Below, piece after piece: positions 19,201 through 30,547 of a stretch of DNA of 64,000 nt. Source of the stretch: J029 sp964482495 (lineage in GTDB: Bacteria; Planctomycetota; UBA1135); assembly GCA_964482495.1 (NCBI GenBank), contig CAYZXS010000004.1, positions 61,137 to 125,136 of the forward strand. The letters run 5' to 3'. Under the pieces are notes generated by a model. The model had not been told where the DNA came from. It made no database searches and saw nothing but the letters and a program-made list of their open reading frames with translations. Every line of letters starts with the position of its first letter. Position 1 is the first letter of the stretch. The position numbers were made by a program, and so were the translations under genes.

Positions 19201-19305
19201 AGACGCGCACCCGCTACATGGCGCGGGTCCGCAACCCGCACCCGCGCCTCGCCGCCGCCGCGGCGGCCGCCGCTCCGGCCGCCCACGCCGAGGAGGAGGT
19301 CCACC

Positions 19306-19313
<8 letters not shown>
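16248..19313 (+). CDS. actB: Alternative complex III subunit ActB (molybdopterin-like/iron-sulfur fusion)
   Basis: 1021-residue periplasmic subunit. Residues 46-52 form a Tat-like SRRRFLQ signal followed by a hydrophobic stretch. The first 700 or so residues resemble a molybdopterin oxidoreductase fold, which in this complex has lost its cofactor. The last 270 are a ferredoxin-type domain (from about residue 755) with CIGCNACTIAC, CQHCEMAPCEQVCP, CVGTRYCSNNCP and CSFCVQR plus CQQVCP. These bind three 4Fe-4S clusters and one 3Fe-4S cluster in characterised ActB proteins. It passes electrons from the quinol site to ActA. The Ala-rich C-terminal tail is low-complexity. The start at 16248 overlaps ActA. 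Confidence 0.93.
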
Positions 19314-20708
<1,395 letters not shown>

Positions 20709-20709
<1 letters not shown>

Positions 20710-21878
20710 TGACCGCTGACCCCAAGCTCTACGGAGTGCTCGCCGAGTTCGACAACGTCGACGACCTCTGCGCCGCCGCCAAGGACGTGCGCGAGGCGGG
20801 CTACACCCGCTTCGACGCCCACACCCCCTTCCCGGTGCACGGCCTGGACGACGCCATGGGCGTCAAGCCGACGGTGCTGCCCTGGATCGTGCTGGCGATG
20901 GGCCTGGTGGGCCTGGCGACCGGCTTCTGGATGCAGTGGTGGATGAACGACGCCGACTACAGCTACGCCATCTCCGGCAAGCCGATGTTCGGCCTGCCGG
21001 CGGCGGTGCCGGTGGCCTATGAGCTGACCATCCTGCTGGCCAGCTTCGGCGCCTTCATCGGCATGCTGGCGCTCAACAACCTGCCGAAGTGGTTCCACCC
21101 GCTGTTCCGGGTAAGCCGCTTCAGCCGCGCCACCTCAGACCGCTTCTACGTCGTCATCGAGGGCCGCGACCCGAACTTCGGGCCGCGCACCCAGGAGTGG
21201 CTCGGCGGCCTCGCCGGGGCCACCGCCATCGAGGCGGTGCCGATGCCGGACGAGCCGGAGGGCCTGCCGCGGCCGCTCAAGGGCGCGGCCTGGATCATGA
21301 CCAGCCTGGCGGTGCTGCCGCTGGCGATGATCGCCAACGCCCGCTTCTCCACCACCCAGAACCCCAGGATCCACCTGGTGGGGAACATGGACTACCAGGA
21401 GAAGTACAAGGCGCAGCAGGCCAGCCCGATCTTCGCCGACGGCCGGGCGATGCGCCCGGACGTGACCGGCACCGTCGCCCGCGGCGAGCTCGACATCAGC
21501 TCGCCCCAGGTCACCGGCAAGAACGCCGACGGCAGCTACGTCGCCGGCTTCCCGCTGGCGGTGGACCAGGAGCTGATCGAGCGCGGCCGCGAGCGCTACG
21601 ACATCTTCTGCGCCACCTGCCACGGCTACGACGGCAAGGGCGACAGCGTCGTCGGCCGGCGAGCCCTGGCGCGCGCCGGACAGCTCGGCAGCAGCTGGGC
21701 CCCGGCGGCCGACCTGACCGGCCAGCTGGTGACCGAACAGCCCGCGGGGCAGGTCTTCGAGACCATCTCCAAGGGCAAGAACACGATGCCGGGCTACGCG
21801 CAGCAGATCTCGCCGCGCGACCGCTGGGCCATCGCCCTCTACATGAAGGCGCTGCAGAGCGCTCAAGCCGCCGAGTAG
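20709..21878 (+). CDS. ActD-ActE fusion subunit of alternative complex III
   Basis: 389 residues. Residues 1-175 are the DUF3341 (ActD) domain: a cytoplasmic alpha/beta start (LYGVLAEFDNVDDLCAAAKD), then two membrane helices near 60-80 and 100-120 with the PAYELTI-like AYELTILLASFGAF motif. A further helix around 197-213 leads to a periplasmic monohaem cytochrome c (ActE) with haem site CATCH near residue 300 and the distal Met in NTMPGY. In most operons actD and actE are separate genes; here the junction is open with no stop codon. The ATG at 20709 overlaps the ActC stop (TGATG). Confidence 0.88.
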
Positions 21879-21890
21879 GAGGACGAGAAG

Positions 21891-23132
21891 ATGACGACCC
21901 AAGCAGCCAAGCTTCTCGCCAACGACAATCTCCATGACGGCGGCCTCAGCAGCCGCTTCGGAAAGCTGTTCCTGATCATCGGGGTGGTCGCCCTGGCGAT
22001 CGGCGCGGGCATCGGGATGACGGAGGGCGACGACCTCCGCCACTTCTTCCACGCTTACCTGGTCGGCTACGCCTTCATCCTGAGCGTGGCGCTGGGCGGC
22101 CTGTTCTTCGTGATCATCCAGCACCTAACCAACGCCCACTGGAGCGTCACGGTCCGGCGCCTGGCGGAGTTCACGGTGGTCAGCCTGCCATGGGTCGGCC
22201 TGCTCGGCCTGCCGCTGCTCTACCCGCTGTTCACCCACGCGGGGGTCGAGGAGCACGGCGGCCTGCTGTGGCCCTGGATCCACCCGCACGGCGACCACGC
22301 GGCGCTGGTGTCGAAGAAGGTGGCCTGGCTCAACCCGACCTTCTTCGCGGTCCGGATGCTGGCCTACTACGCCATCTGGGCCTTCATGGGCACCTACTTC
22401 GTGCGCAAGTCCTTCCAGCAGGACAAGACCGACGATCACGAGCCGACCCTCAAGGCCAAGAAGTGGAGCGCGGTGGCGGTGATCGTCTTCGCGCTGTCGA
22501 TCACCTCGGCGGCCTTCGACCTGCTGATGTCGCTCGACCCGGCGTGGTTCAGCACCATCTTCGGCGTCTACTTCTTCTCCGGCTCCCTGGTCGCGATCTT
22601 CTCCTGGCTGATCCTGACCTCGCTGTTCATGCAGCGCACCGGCCGGCTGCAACACGCCGTCACGGTCGAGCACTACCACGACCTCGGCAAGTTCCTGTTC
22701 GCCTTCGTCTTCTTCTGGGGCTACATCGCCTTCAGCCAGTACATGCTGATCTGGTACGGCAACATCCCCGAGGAGACCCTGTGGTTCGCCCACCGGCAGA
22801 CCGAGGCCTGGATGCCGGTCTCGTGGCTGCTGGCCGTCGGCCACTTCATGATCCCCTTCGCCGCGCTGCTCAGCCGCCACACCAAGCGCCGGGTCACGGT
22901 GCTCGGCTTCTGGGCCGCCTACATGCTGGTGATGCACTGGGTCGACCTCTACTGGCTGGTGATGCCGGCCTTGGATCCCGAGCACCTCCACTTCGGCGTC
23001 GTCGACGTCGCCACCACGGTCGGCCTGGTCGGCCTGTTCGTCGCCGGGCTGTGCAAGATCGCAGGAGACCGGCCCCTGATCCCGGTCAACGACCCCCTCC
23101 TGGGCCAGTGCCTGGCCTTCAAGAACGTCTGA
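21891..23132 (+). CDS. actF: Alternative complex III membrane subunit ActF (NrfD-like)
   Basis: 413-residue ten-helix membrane protein, the second NrfD-type subunit and a relative of ActC. Recognisable segments include YAFILSVALGGLFFVIIQHL, SFDLLMSLDPAWFSTIFG (here AAFDLLMSLDPAWFSTIFG), FWGYIAFSQYMLIWYGN and VLGFWAAYMLVMHWVDLYWLVMP. In solved complexes ActF packs against ActC and may contribute to proton translocation rather than quinol oxidation. The spacing of 12 nt after ActDE and 6 nt before the small gene shows a continuous operon. Confidence 0.93.
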   Translation: MTTQAAKLLANDNLHDGGLSSRFGKLFLIIGVVALAIGAGIGMTEGDDLRHFFHAYLVGYAFILSVALGGLFFVIIQHLTNAHWSVTVRRLAEFTVVSLPWVGLLGLPLLYPLFTHAGVEEHGGLLWPWIHPHGDHAALVSKKVAWLNPTFFAVRMLAYYAIWAFMGTYFVRKSFQQDKTDDHEPTLKAKKWSAVAVIVFALSITSAAFDLLMSLDPAWFSTIFGVYFFSGSLVAIFSWLILTSLFMQRTGRLQHAVTVEHYHDLGKFLFAFVFFWGYIAFSQYMLIWYGNIPEETLWFAHRQTEAWMPVSWLLAVGHFMIPFAALLSRHTKRRVTVLGFWAAYMLVMHWVDLYWLVMPALDPEHLHFGVVDVATTVGLVGLFVAGLCKIAGDRPLIPVNDPLLGQCLAFKNV

Positions 23133-23138
23133 TCCGCC

Positions 23139-23384
23139 ATGGCCATCCAACCCGACCGTCCTGACTCCCCGGGCCTGCTGACCATCGCCATCGCCGGCTC
23201 GATCATCACCCTGGTGGTCGCCTACTGCGCCGCCGCGGCCTTCAACATCACGATGTCGCGGCAGTCCGAGGCCAAGAGCCTGGCCCGCGACGTCTCCGAG
23301 TTCACCGAGCTGCGCGCCGCCCAGGAGGCGGGGCTGGCCGGCCTCGACGAGGCCATGAGCCAGGTCGTCAGCGCTAACGACTAG
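23139..23384 (+). CDS. Small single-span membrane protein of the respiratory operon
   Basis: 81 residues: a short cytoplasmic or periplasmic Pro-rich head, one transmembrane helix (about 14-36, LLTIAIAGSIITLVVAYCAA), then a 45-residue amphipathic Glu/Ala-rich helix with coiled-coil character. No family is recognised. Its place between ActF and SCO1, in phase with both (6 and 13 nt spacings), suggests a small accessory subunit of alternative complex III or of its supercomplex with the oxidase. Small subunits ActG/ActH exist in some complexes, but I cannot match it by sequence. Confidence 0.7.
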   Translation: MAIQPDRPDSPGLLTIAIAGSIITLVVAYCAAAAFNITMSRQSEAKSLARDVSEFTELRAAQEAGLAGLDEAMSQVVSAND

Positions 23385-23397
23385 CGGCCCGCCGCCG

Positions 23398-24231
23398 ATG
23401 ATCGCCCCCCTCCGCGCCCTGGCCCAGCCGACCCTCGCCGGTCTGCTGTGGGGCGCGCTGGCGGCGGCCGCGCCGGCCCAGCAGGCGCCCGGCCCGCTGC
23501 CGGCCGACGCCGAGGTCGGCGTCGACGAGAAGCTCGGCGCCCAGCTGCCGCTCCAGCTCGGCTTCACCGACCACACCGGCGCCCCGCGCCGCCTCGGCGA
23601 CTTCTTCGCCGGCGACGGCCGCCCGGTGCTCCTGACCCTGAACTACAGCGCCTGCCCGCAGCTCTGCAGCGAGCAGCTCAACGGCCTGGTCGAGGCGCTG
23701 CGCCAGGTCGGCCGCGACCCGGCCGAGGACTTCCGCCTCCTCACGGTCAGCATCGACCCGGAGGAGACTCCGGCCGCCGCCGCGGAGACCCGCGGCAAGT
23801 ACCTGGCCGACTACGGCCGCGAGGACGCCGACTGGAGCTTCCTGACCGGCTCCGAAGAGTCGGTCCGGGCGCTGGCCGACGCCGTCGGCTTCCGCTACGT
23901 CTTCGTCCCGGAGAACGGGGAGTACGCCCACACCGCGGCGCTCTTCCTGCTGACCCCCGGCGGGCAGGTCGCCCGCTACCTCTGGGGCGTCCGCTACGAG
24001 CCCCGCACCCTCGAGCTGTCGCTGGCGGAGACCGCCGCCGGCGAGCTGCGCTCGACCACCGACAAGATCCTTCTCTACTGCTTCCAGTACGACCCGGCCG
24101 AGGGCTCCTACGCCCTGGCCGCCCGCAACCTGACCAAGGTCCTTGGTGCGGTGCTCGTGGTCGTCCTTGGCGGCTTCCTCCTGAAGCTCTTCCGGCAGGA
24201 ACGCCGCAATCGGGAGAACACAGCAGCATGA
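23398..24231 (+). CDS. SCO1/SenC-type copper chaperone with C-terminal membrane anchor
   Basis: 277-residue thioredoxin-fold protein that delivers copper to the CuA site of the adjacent oxidase subunit II. The copper-binding CPQLC motif is followed by TVSIDPEETP and a distal His in EYAHTAALF. Unlike most SCO proteins it has both an N-terminal signal peptide (Ala-rich, ending near APAQQ) and a C-terminal membrane helix (about 245-267) followed by a basic tail, so it is tethered at its C-terminus. Its stop overlaps the coxB start as ATGA. A second, lipoprotein-type SCO is encoded at 36806. Confidence 0.9.
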   Translation: MIAPLRALAQPTLAGLLWGALAAAAPAQQAPGPLPADAEVGVDEKLGAQLPLQLGFTDHTGAPRRLGDFFAGDGRPVLLTLNYSACPQLCSEQLNGLVEALRQVGRDPAEDFRLLTVSIDPEETPAAAAETRGKYLADYGREDADWSFLTGSEESVRALADAVGFRYVFVPENGEYAHTAALFLLTPGGQVARYLWGVRYEPRTLELSLAETAAGELRSTTDKILLYCFQYDPAEGSYALAARNLTKVLGAVLVVVLGGFLLKLFRQERRNRENTAA

Positions 24232-25298
24232 GTCCGTTCGCACTCTCGACCGCAGCGCTGGCCGCCCTCCAAGGTGACCAGGACGGCGGCATCTTCTTCC
24301 CCCCGCAAGCGACCGAGGCGGCCGCAGAACACGACTGGGTGTTCTTCCTGATCTTCTGGATCTCGGCCTTCTTCTTCGCCCTCATCAACGTCGGCGCGGT
24401 CTACTTCGCGATCCGCTACCGCCGGCGCCAGAAGGGCGAGGCGGTCGAGAAGTCGCCCAGCCACAACACCAAGATCGAATTGGTGTGGACGATCATCCCC
24501 ACGATCATCGTCTGCTACCTGTTCTACGTCGGCATGACCGGCTACGTCGACCGCCGCACGGCCCCCGCCGGCGCCTACACGGTCTACGTCACCGGCCAGA
24601 AGTGGTCTTGGAACTACGCCTACCCCGAGGGCTTCGCCAGCGACGAGCTGCACGCGCCGCCCAACACGCCGGTGAAGCTGGTGATCGGCTCCACCGACGT
24701 CCTGCACTCGGTCTACATCCCGGCCTTCCGGGTCAAGATGGACGCGGTGCCCGGGCGCTACACCGAGGCCTGGTTCGAGGCCACCCGGCCCGGCACCTAC
24801 AACCTGTTCTGCGCCGAGTACTGCGGCTCGAACCACTCGCTGATGAGCTCGAACGTGGTCGTCCACTCCGACCGCGCCAGCTTCGACGCCTGGATCAAGG
24901 AGCAGAGCAGCCTCGGCGAGCTGACGCCGGTCGAGCTGGGCGAGCGGCTCTTCACCCTGAAGACCTGCAGCTCCTGCCACACGCTGGACGGCAACAAGCT
25001 GGTCGGCCCGTCCTTCAAGGACCTCTACGGCAGCGACCGCGAGCAGGAGGACGGCAGCGTGCTCTTCGCCGACGAGGCCTACCTGCGGGATTCGATCATG
25101 GACCCGACCTCCGCGGTGACCAAGGGCTACCCGCCCTCGATGCCCGACTTCTCGGCCGGCCCGCTGAAGATCGAGGAGAACGAGCTGATCGGCCTGATCG
25201 AGTTCATCAAGAGCCAGAGCGCCGCCGGCGCCGCGGAACAAGCCGCCGCCGCCGAAGAGGCCGGCGCCGAGCAAGCCACCGAAGGTGATCAGGAGTAG
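24228..25298 (+). CDS. coxB: caa3-type cytochrome c oxidase subunit II
   Basis: 356-residue subunit II with a fused cytochrome c. Two membrane helices lie at about 37-61 and 82-103. The binuclear CuA site is complete: His160, Cys195, Glu197, Cys199, His203, Met206 (CAEYCGSNHSLM). The C-terminal domain has one haem site CSSCH (247-251) and the distal Met in PPSMPDF. It receives electrons from ActA or cytochrome c and passes them to haem a in subunit I. The Ala/Glu-rich end after residue 330 is a disordered tail. Confidence 0.95.
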   Translation: MSPFALSTAALAALQGDQDGGIFFPPQATEAAAEHDWVFFLIFWISAFFFALINVGAVYFAIRYRRRQKGEAVEKSPSHNTKIELVWTIIPTIIVCYLFYVGMTGYVDRRTAPAGAYTVYVTGQKWSWNYAYPEGFASDELHAPPNTPVKLVIGSTDVLHSVYIPAFRVKMDAVPGRYTEAWFEATRPGTYNLFCAEYCGSNHSLMSSNVVVHSDRASFDAWIKEQSSLGELTPVELGERLFTLKTCSSCHTLDGNKLVGPSFKDLYGSDREQEDGSVLFADEAYLRDSIMDPTSAVTKGYPPSMPDFSAGPLKIEENELIGLIEFIKSQSAAGAAEQAAAAEEAGAEQATEGDQE

Positions 25299-25310
25299 GA
25301 GGGAGCAGCC

Positions 25311-27013
<1,703 letters not shown>

Positions 27014-27017
<4 letters not shown>

Positions 27018-27778
27018 GCCACCAAGCAGACGCCCACGCCGGGGGCGAGCACCCGGAGCACCTGGCCCACCACTTCGAGTCGGTCGAGCAGCAGTTCGAC
27101 ACCGCGAAGTTCGGGATGTGGACCTTCCTCCTCACGGAGGTGATGTTCTTCAGCGTCCTGTTCGTGGCCTACGCGGTCTACCGCGCCAATCACGCCGACG
27201 CCTTCCAGTTCGCGTCCCAGTTCCTGGACACCAACCTCGGCGCCGTCAACACCGTGGTGCTGCTGCTGAGCTCGCTGACCGCCGCCTGGGCGGTGCGCTG
27301 CGCCCAGCTCGGCAACCGCAAGGGCATCATGATCAACCTGGCCGTGACGGTGCTGTGCGCCTGCGGCTTCATGGGGATCAAGTACGAGGAGTACAGCCAC
27401 AAGTACCACGAGGGGCTGCTGTGGGGCGGCGCCGACCACTCGATCTTCAAGGCCGACCCGGCCGACGTGCTCGACGAGGTCAAGCACGGCCACGTCGAGG
27501 GCGAGCTCTCGATCTGGGAAGAGCACGAGATCGCCAAGCTCCAGCCGGAGTTCAAGCGCCAGGTCGGCATCTTCTTCGGCATCTACTTCTGCCTGACCGG
27601 CCTGCACGGCATCCACGTGCTGATCGGCATCGGGCTGATGCTGTGGCTGCTGTGGCGGACCTCGAGGAACCACTTCGGGCCAGCCAACTTCACCGCGGTC
27701 GACCTCGGGGCGCTGTACTGGCACCTGGTCGACCTGATCTGGATCTTCCTCTTCCCGCTGCTCTACCTCATCAGCTAG
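27014..27778 (+). CDS. coxC: Cytochrome c oxidase subunit III
   Basis: 254-residue membrane subunit with a His-rich cytoplasmic head (HAGGEHPEHLAHH) and about five helices. The typical segments are KFGMWTFLLTEVMFFSVLF, LLLSSLTAAWAVRCAQ, GIYFCLTGLHGIHVLIG and LYWHLVDLIWIFLFPLLYL. It stabilises subunit I and lines the entry of the D-proton path; it has no redox centre. An insertion rich in His, Asp and Glu (about 118-165, with GGADHSIFKADPADV) separates two helices, longer than in classical subunit III. Confidence 0.93.
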
Positions 27779-27780
27779 CC

Positions 27781-28179
27781 ATGACGGACACGCACGACAC
27801 GACCCACGCCGACGACCACGGGCTCGGCCACGTCCTGCCGCCGAAGCTGCTGGTGGGCACCTTCGTCGCCCTGCTGGTGCTGACCGTGCTCACGGTCGTC
27901 ACCGGCAAGATGAACCTGTTCGGCTTCGACCTGGCGGTGGCGATGGTCATCGCGACGGTCAAGGCCAGCCTGGTGGCGATGATCTTCATGCACCTGAGGT
28001 GGGACCGGCCCTTCAACGGCCTGGTGTTCCTGATCTCGATCCTGTTCGTCGGCATGTTCTTGGCCTTCGCGGTCGTCGACGTCGGCGCCTACCAGGTGGA
28101 CATCAAGAACTACCAGATCGAGAACCCGGTCGAGCTGAAGGAAGGCGCGGCCGCCGGCGGAGCTGACGCCGGGCATTGA
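27781..28179 (+). CDS. Cytochrome c oxidase subunit IV-like protein
   Basis: 132-residue small subunit with a His/Asp-rich head (TDTHDTTHADDHGLGHVL) and three membrane helices (about 22-44, 46-68, 77-100). It includes the conserved AVAMVIATVKASLVAMIFMHL segment of bacterial COX IV (prokaryotic subunit IV family). It probably assists CuB loading or stabilises subunit I. It sits 2 nt behind subunit III and its stop overlaps the next start. Confidence 0.88.
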   Translation: MTDTHDTTHADDHGLGHVLPPKLLVGTFVALLVLTVLTVVTGKMNLFGFDLAVAMVIATVKASLVAMIFMHLRWDRPFNGLVFLISILFVGMFLAFAVVDVGAYQVDIKNYQIENPVELKEGAAAGGADAGH

Positions 28180-29087
28180 TGAGCCAGCCCCCGCCGAGCA
28201 GGGTCGAGCCCGTCGCGGGCGCCGGCGCGCTCGGCATGAAGCTGCTGGTGATCTCGCTGGCGGTGCTGTTCGCCAGCGCCATCGCCAGCTTCTGGGTGGT
28301 GCGGGGCGACGTCGACAGCTGGACGGGCGCTGAGGAGGGCTTCCGCATCCCGGTGGGGGTGTGGGCCGGCACCGCGGCGCTGGCGCTGCTGAGCCTGGCG
28401 TCGGAGCGGGCGGCGCGGCGCTTCGACTCCGGCGCGGCGGCGGCTGGAGGTGCGGCGCTCAAGCTGGCCTTCGCCTTCGCGGTGCTGTTCCTGGCGGCGC
28501 AGGCGTGGAACTGGCAGGAGCTGATCGCTGCCCACCTGCCGCCCGGCGCGAAGTCACTCTACGCCTTCAACTTCTACCTGCTGACCGGGCTGCACGCGCT
28601 GCACGTGCTCGGCGGCATGGTGTTCCACGTCGTGGTCCTGAAGCGGGCTGGGCGCGGACTCTACGGCGGCGCCGGCGCCGACCAAGCCGCCCGCGCCACT
28701 GGCCACGACGGCCCGCGCAACCTGGCGGTCTACTGGCACTTCCTGGCCGCCACCTGGGTGGCGCTGGTCGCCACCCTGCTGCTCGGCGCCGACCCCAGCC
28801 TGACCGCCGAGGGCATCATCGACGGCTTCGTCTGGATCACCGGCGCGGCCCTGGCGGTCTTCGCCGCCTGCTGGCTGAAGGTCGAGTTGGCCCTGCTGCG
28901 CGCCCCGGGCGAGGGCCCGGTCTCGGCCTTGATCGGCCTGTTCCCGCCGGTCGCCTTCCTGCGCGGCTTCATGAAGGCCGACGAGCTCGGCGTCCGCGGC
29001 TGGCTGTTCTGGTGGACCGCCGCCTTCGGGGTCGCGCTGACCGCAGGGAGCACCGCGCTGGCGGTGGCGATGACGGCGGCGCGGTAG
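28179..29087 (+). CDS. Second subunit III-like protein of haem-copper oxidase
   Basis: 302-residue membrane protein with seven or so helices. The middle (FNFYLLTGLHALHVLGGMVFH and NLAVYWHFLAATWVALVATLL) carries the subunit III family motifs, but sequence is otherwise divergent from the subunit III at 27014 and extends further, ending in two extra helices. Last gene of the operon. It may be an additional structural subunit, or a relic of a duplicated subunit III/IV fusion. The ATG at 28179 overlaps the preceding stop; a TTG 3 nt earlier is less likely. Confidence 0.78.
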   Translation: MSQPPPSRVEPVAGAGALGMKLLVISLAVLFASAIASFWVVRGDVDSWTGAEEGFRIPVGVWAGTAALALLSLASERAARRFDSGAAAAGGAALKLAFAFAVLFLAAQAWNWQELIAAHLPPGAKSLYAFNFYLLTGLHALHVLGGMVFHVVVLKRAGRGLYGGAGADQAARATGHDGPRNLAVYWHFLAATWVALVATLLLGADPSLTAEGIIDGFVWITGAALAVFAACWLKVELALLRAPGEGPVSALIGLFPPVAFLRGFMKADELGVRGWLFWWTAAFGVALTAGSTALAVAMTAAR

Positions 29088-29223
29088 CGTTAAGTTATTT
29101 TGGCTGAGGTGTTTAGGTCACCTTTGGCCCGGCCATCGGCGGGGGACCAGGCAGAAATCCTAGCGATAACTAGTGGAAATACCGAGGTCGTAATAGTAAA
29201 TTGGCCGATCATCTAATAGTCAA
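29088..29223 (+). other. AT-richer spacer after the oxidase operon
   Basis: This stretch is distinctly lower in GC than its flanks. It holds no hairpin terminator I can see and no gene. Its right end carries a direct repeat that runs into the next gene. It marks the left edge of an inserted block that separates the oxidase operon from its assembly genes. Confidence 0.5.
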
Positions 29224-29233
29224 ATGGCCGATC
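29191..29233 (+). repeat. Direct repeat of 20 nt with 23-nt period at a gene start
   Basis: 29191-29210 and 29214-29233 are 20-nt direct copies with 2 mismatches (core TAATAGT...TGGCCGATC). The second copy includes the ATG and first codons of the ATPase gene. The two-turn spacing suits a repeated protein-binding site that would cover the start of the gene, or a duplicated target left by insertion. Confidence 0.6.
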
Positions 29234-30468
29234 TCTCCGCTTGGTTCCCTCGACACGCGATCGGGCCTCTCCAAGAGGCGATGGCCGATTCTCCTGTCGT
29301 CTGTCTGCTCGGGCCCCGACAGTGCGGGAAGTCGGCTTTGGTCCAGCGGCTCGCACCGAAACGGAGCTACTTCAGTTTTGATGACCAGGGCCTGCAAGAG
29401 CTGGCCACGACAGATCCTGCGGGGTTCCTGGCGGGTCTCCCTGAGAGGGTGACCCTCGACGAGATTCAGCGGGTGCCGACCCTGCTCCCGGCGATCAAGC
29501 TTGCCGTGGACCGGGACCGGCGGCCGGGGCGCTTCTTGCTGACCGGTTCCGCCAACCTCCTACTCCTGCCCAGGGTGAGCGAATCGCTCGCGGGGCGCAT
29601 GGCGACCGTCCGCCTCGATCCCTTGACGGAGGCGGAGAAGGGCCGAGCGAAGGGCCGCTTCCTCGAACAACTGCTCGAGGGCCGTCTCGAGGAGCGCATC
29701 GAGCCAGGGGGACCAGAGCCAGGGGACGTCGTCCGCCGCGTGCTCGAGGGCGGATTCCCAGAAGCGTGCCAGCGGGCAGACCGCCGTAGGCGTCAATGGC
29801 ACCGCGACTATCTGGATGCCCTGATCCAGAAGGACGCCCGGGACGTCGCCAAGCTGCGAGACCTCGATCAGCTCGGCAAGTTACTTTCCTTGCTCGCCAT
29901 CCAGACTGGCCAGCTCCTCAACATCCAGGCGGCTTCTCGGCACCTCGGAATCCGGCGTGAAACTGTGGAGAACCACCTCGCTGCTCTCGAGCGCCTGTTC
30001 CTGGTCCGACGCCTGCCTGCTTGGCATCCCAACGACGCCAAGCGGCTCGCGAAGAAGCCGAAGGTCCATGTCGTGGACAGCGGACTCGCGGCGTCGCTGG
30101 TGGATCTCAGTGAAAACGACTGGATCACCGGCCGCGACCGTCTCGGTCACATCCTCGAGTCCTTCGTCCTTCAGCAGGTCCGGGCCCAATCCACCTGGAC
30201 CGATCCGGGGCTCCGCTTCTGGCACTACCGGGACAAGGACCAGGACGAGGTCGACATCGTGCTCACGCGTGGGCGCAAGACCTGGGGTGTGGAGGTCAAG
30301 GCGTCGACGACGGTCGCGCAGGCTGACGGTAGGGGATTGCGCAAGCTGGCTGAGCGCTGCGGGGATCATTTCCAGAGCGGAGTGCTGCTCCACGCCGGCA
30401 GGAGCTCACATCGACTCGGCGACCCCCGGATCCTGGCGGTCCCGCTGACGGAGCTTTGGGCCGGGTAG
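29224..30468 (+). CDS. AAA_14/DUF4143 ATPase with PD-(D/E)xK-like C-terminus
   Basis: 414 residues. N-terminal P-loop ATPase with Walker A GPRQCGKS (30-37), Walker B VTLDEIQ near 76-82 and sensor LLTGSANLLLL. A winged-helix stretch follows (LNIQAASRHLGIRRETVENHL). The C-terminal DUF4143 domain has D-E-V-D-I...GVEVKAS, matching the D...ExK arrangement of the restriction-endonuclease-like fold. Such proteins are scattered, mobile cassette genes in bacteria and archaea; their biological role is not established. It stands alone in the inserted block, with a repeated motif at its start. Confidence 0.85.
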   Translation: MADLSAWFPRHAIGPLQEAMADSPVVCLLGPRQCGKSALVQRLAPKRSYFSFDDQGLQELATTDPAGFLAGLPERVTLDEIQRVPTLLPAIKLAVDRDRRPGRFLLTGSANLLLLPRVSESLAGRMATVRLDPLTEAEKGRAKGRFLEQLLEGRLEERIEPGGPEPGDVVRRVLEGGFPEACQRADRRRRQWHRDYLDALIQKDARDVAKLRDLDQLGKLLSLLAIQTGQLLNIQAASRHLGIRRETVENHLAALERLFLVRRLPAWHPNDAKRLAKKPKVHVVDSGLAASLVDLSENDWITGRDRLGHILESFVLQQVRAQSTWTDPGLRFWHYRDKDQDEVDIVLTRGRKTWGVEVKASTTVAQADGRGLRKLAERCGDHFQSGVLLHAGRSSHRLGDPRILAVPLTELWAG

Positions 30469-30547
30469 CCCTGCAGGCGCGGGAAGGCTGCGTCGAAGCA
30501 GGATTCCGTGCCACAATCGTCGGCCAGCTGGATTCTATTCCCAGACG

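Noticed and set aside
30536..30541. TATTCC 6 nt before the sigma-fusion ATG as another leaderless box
   Set aside because: Spacing fits, but the sixth base is C rather than the T required by TAnnnT, so it is left out of the count.
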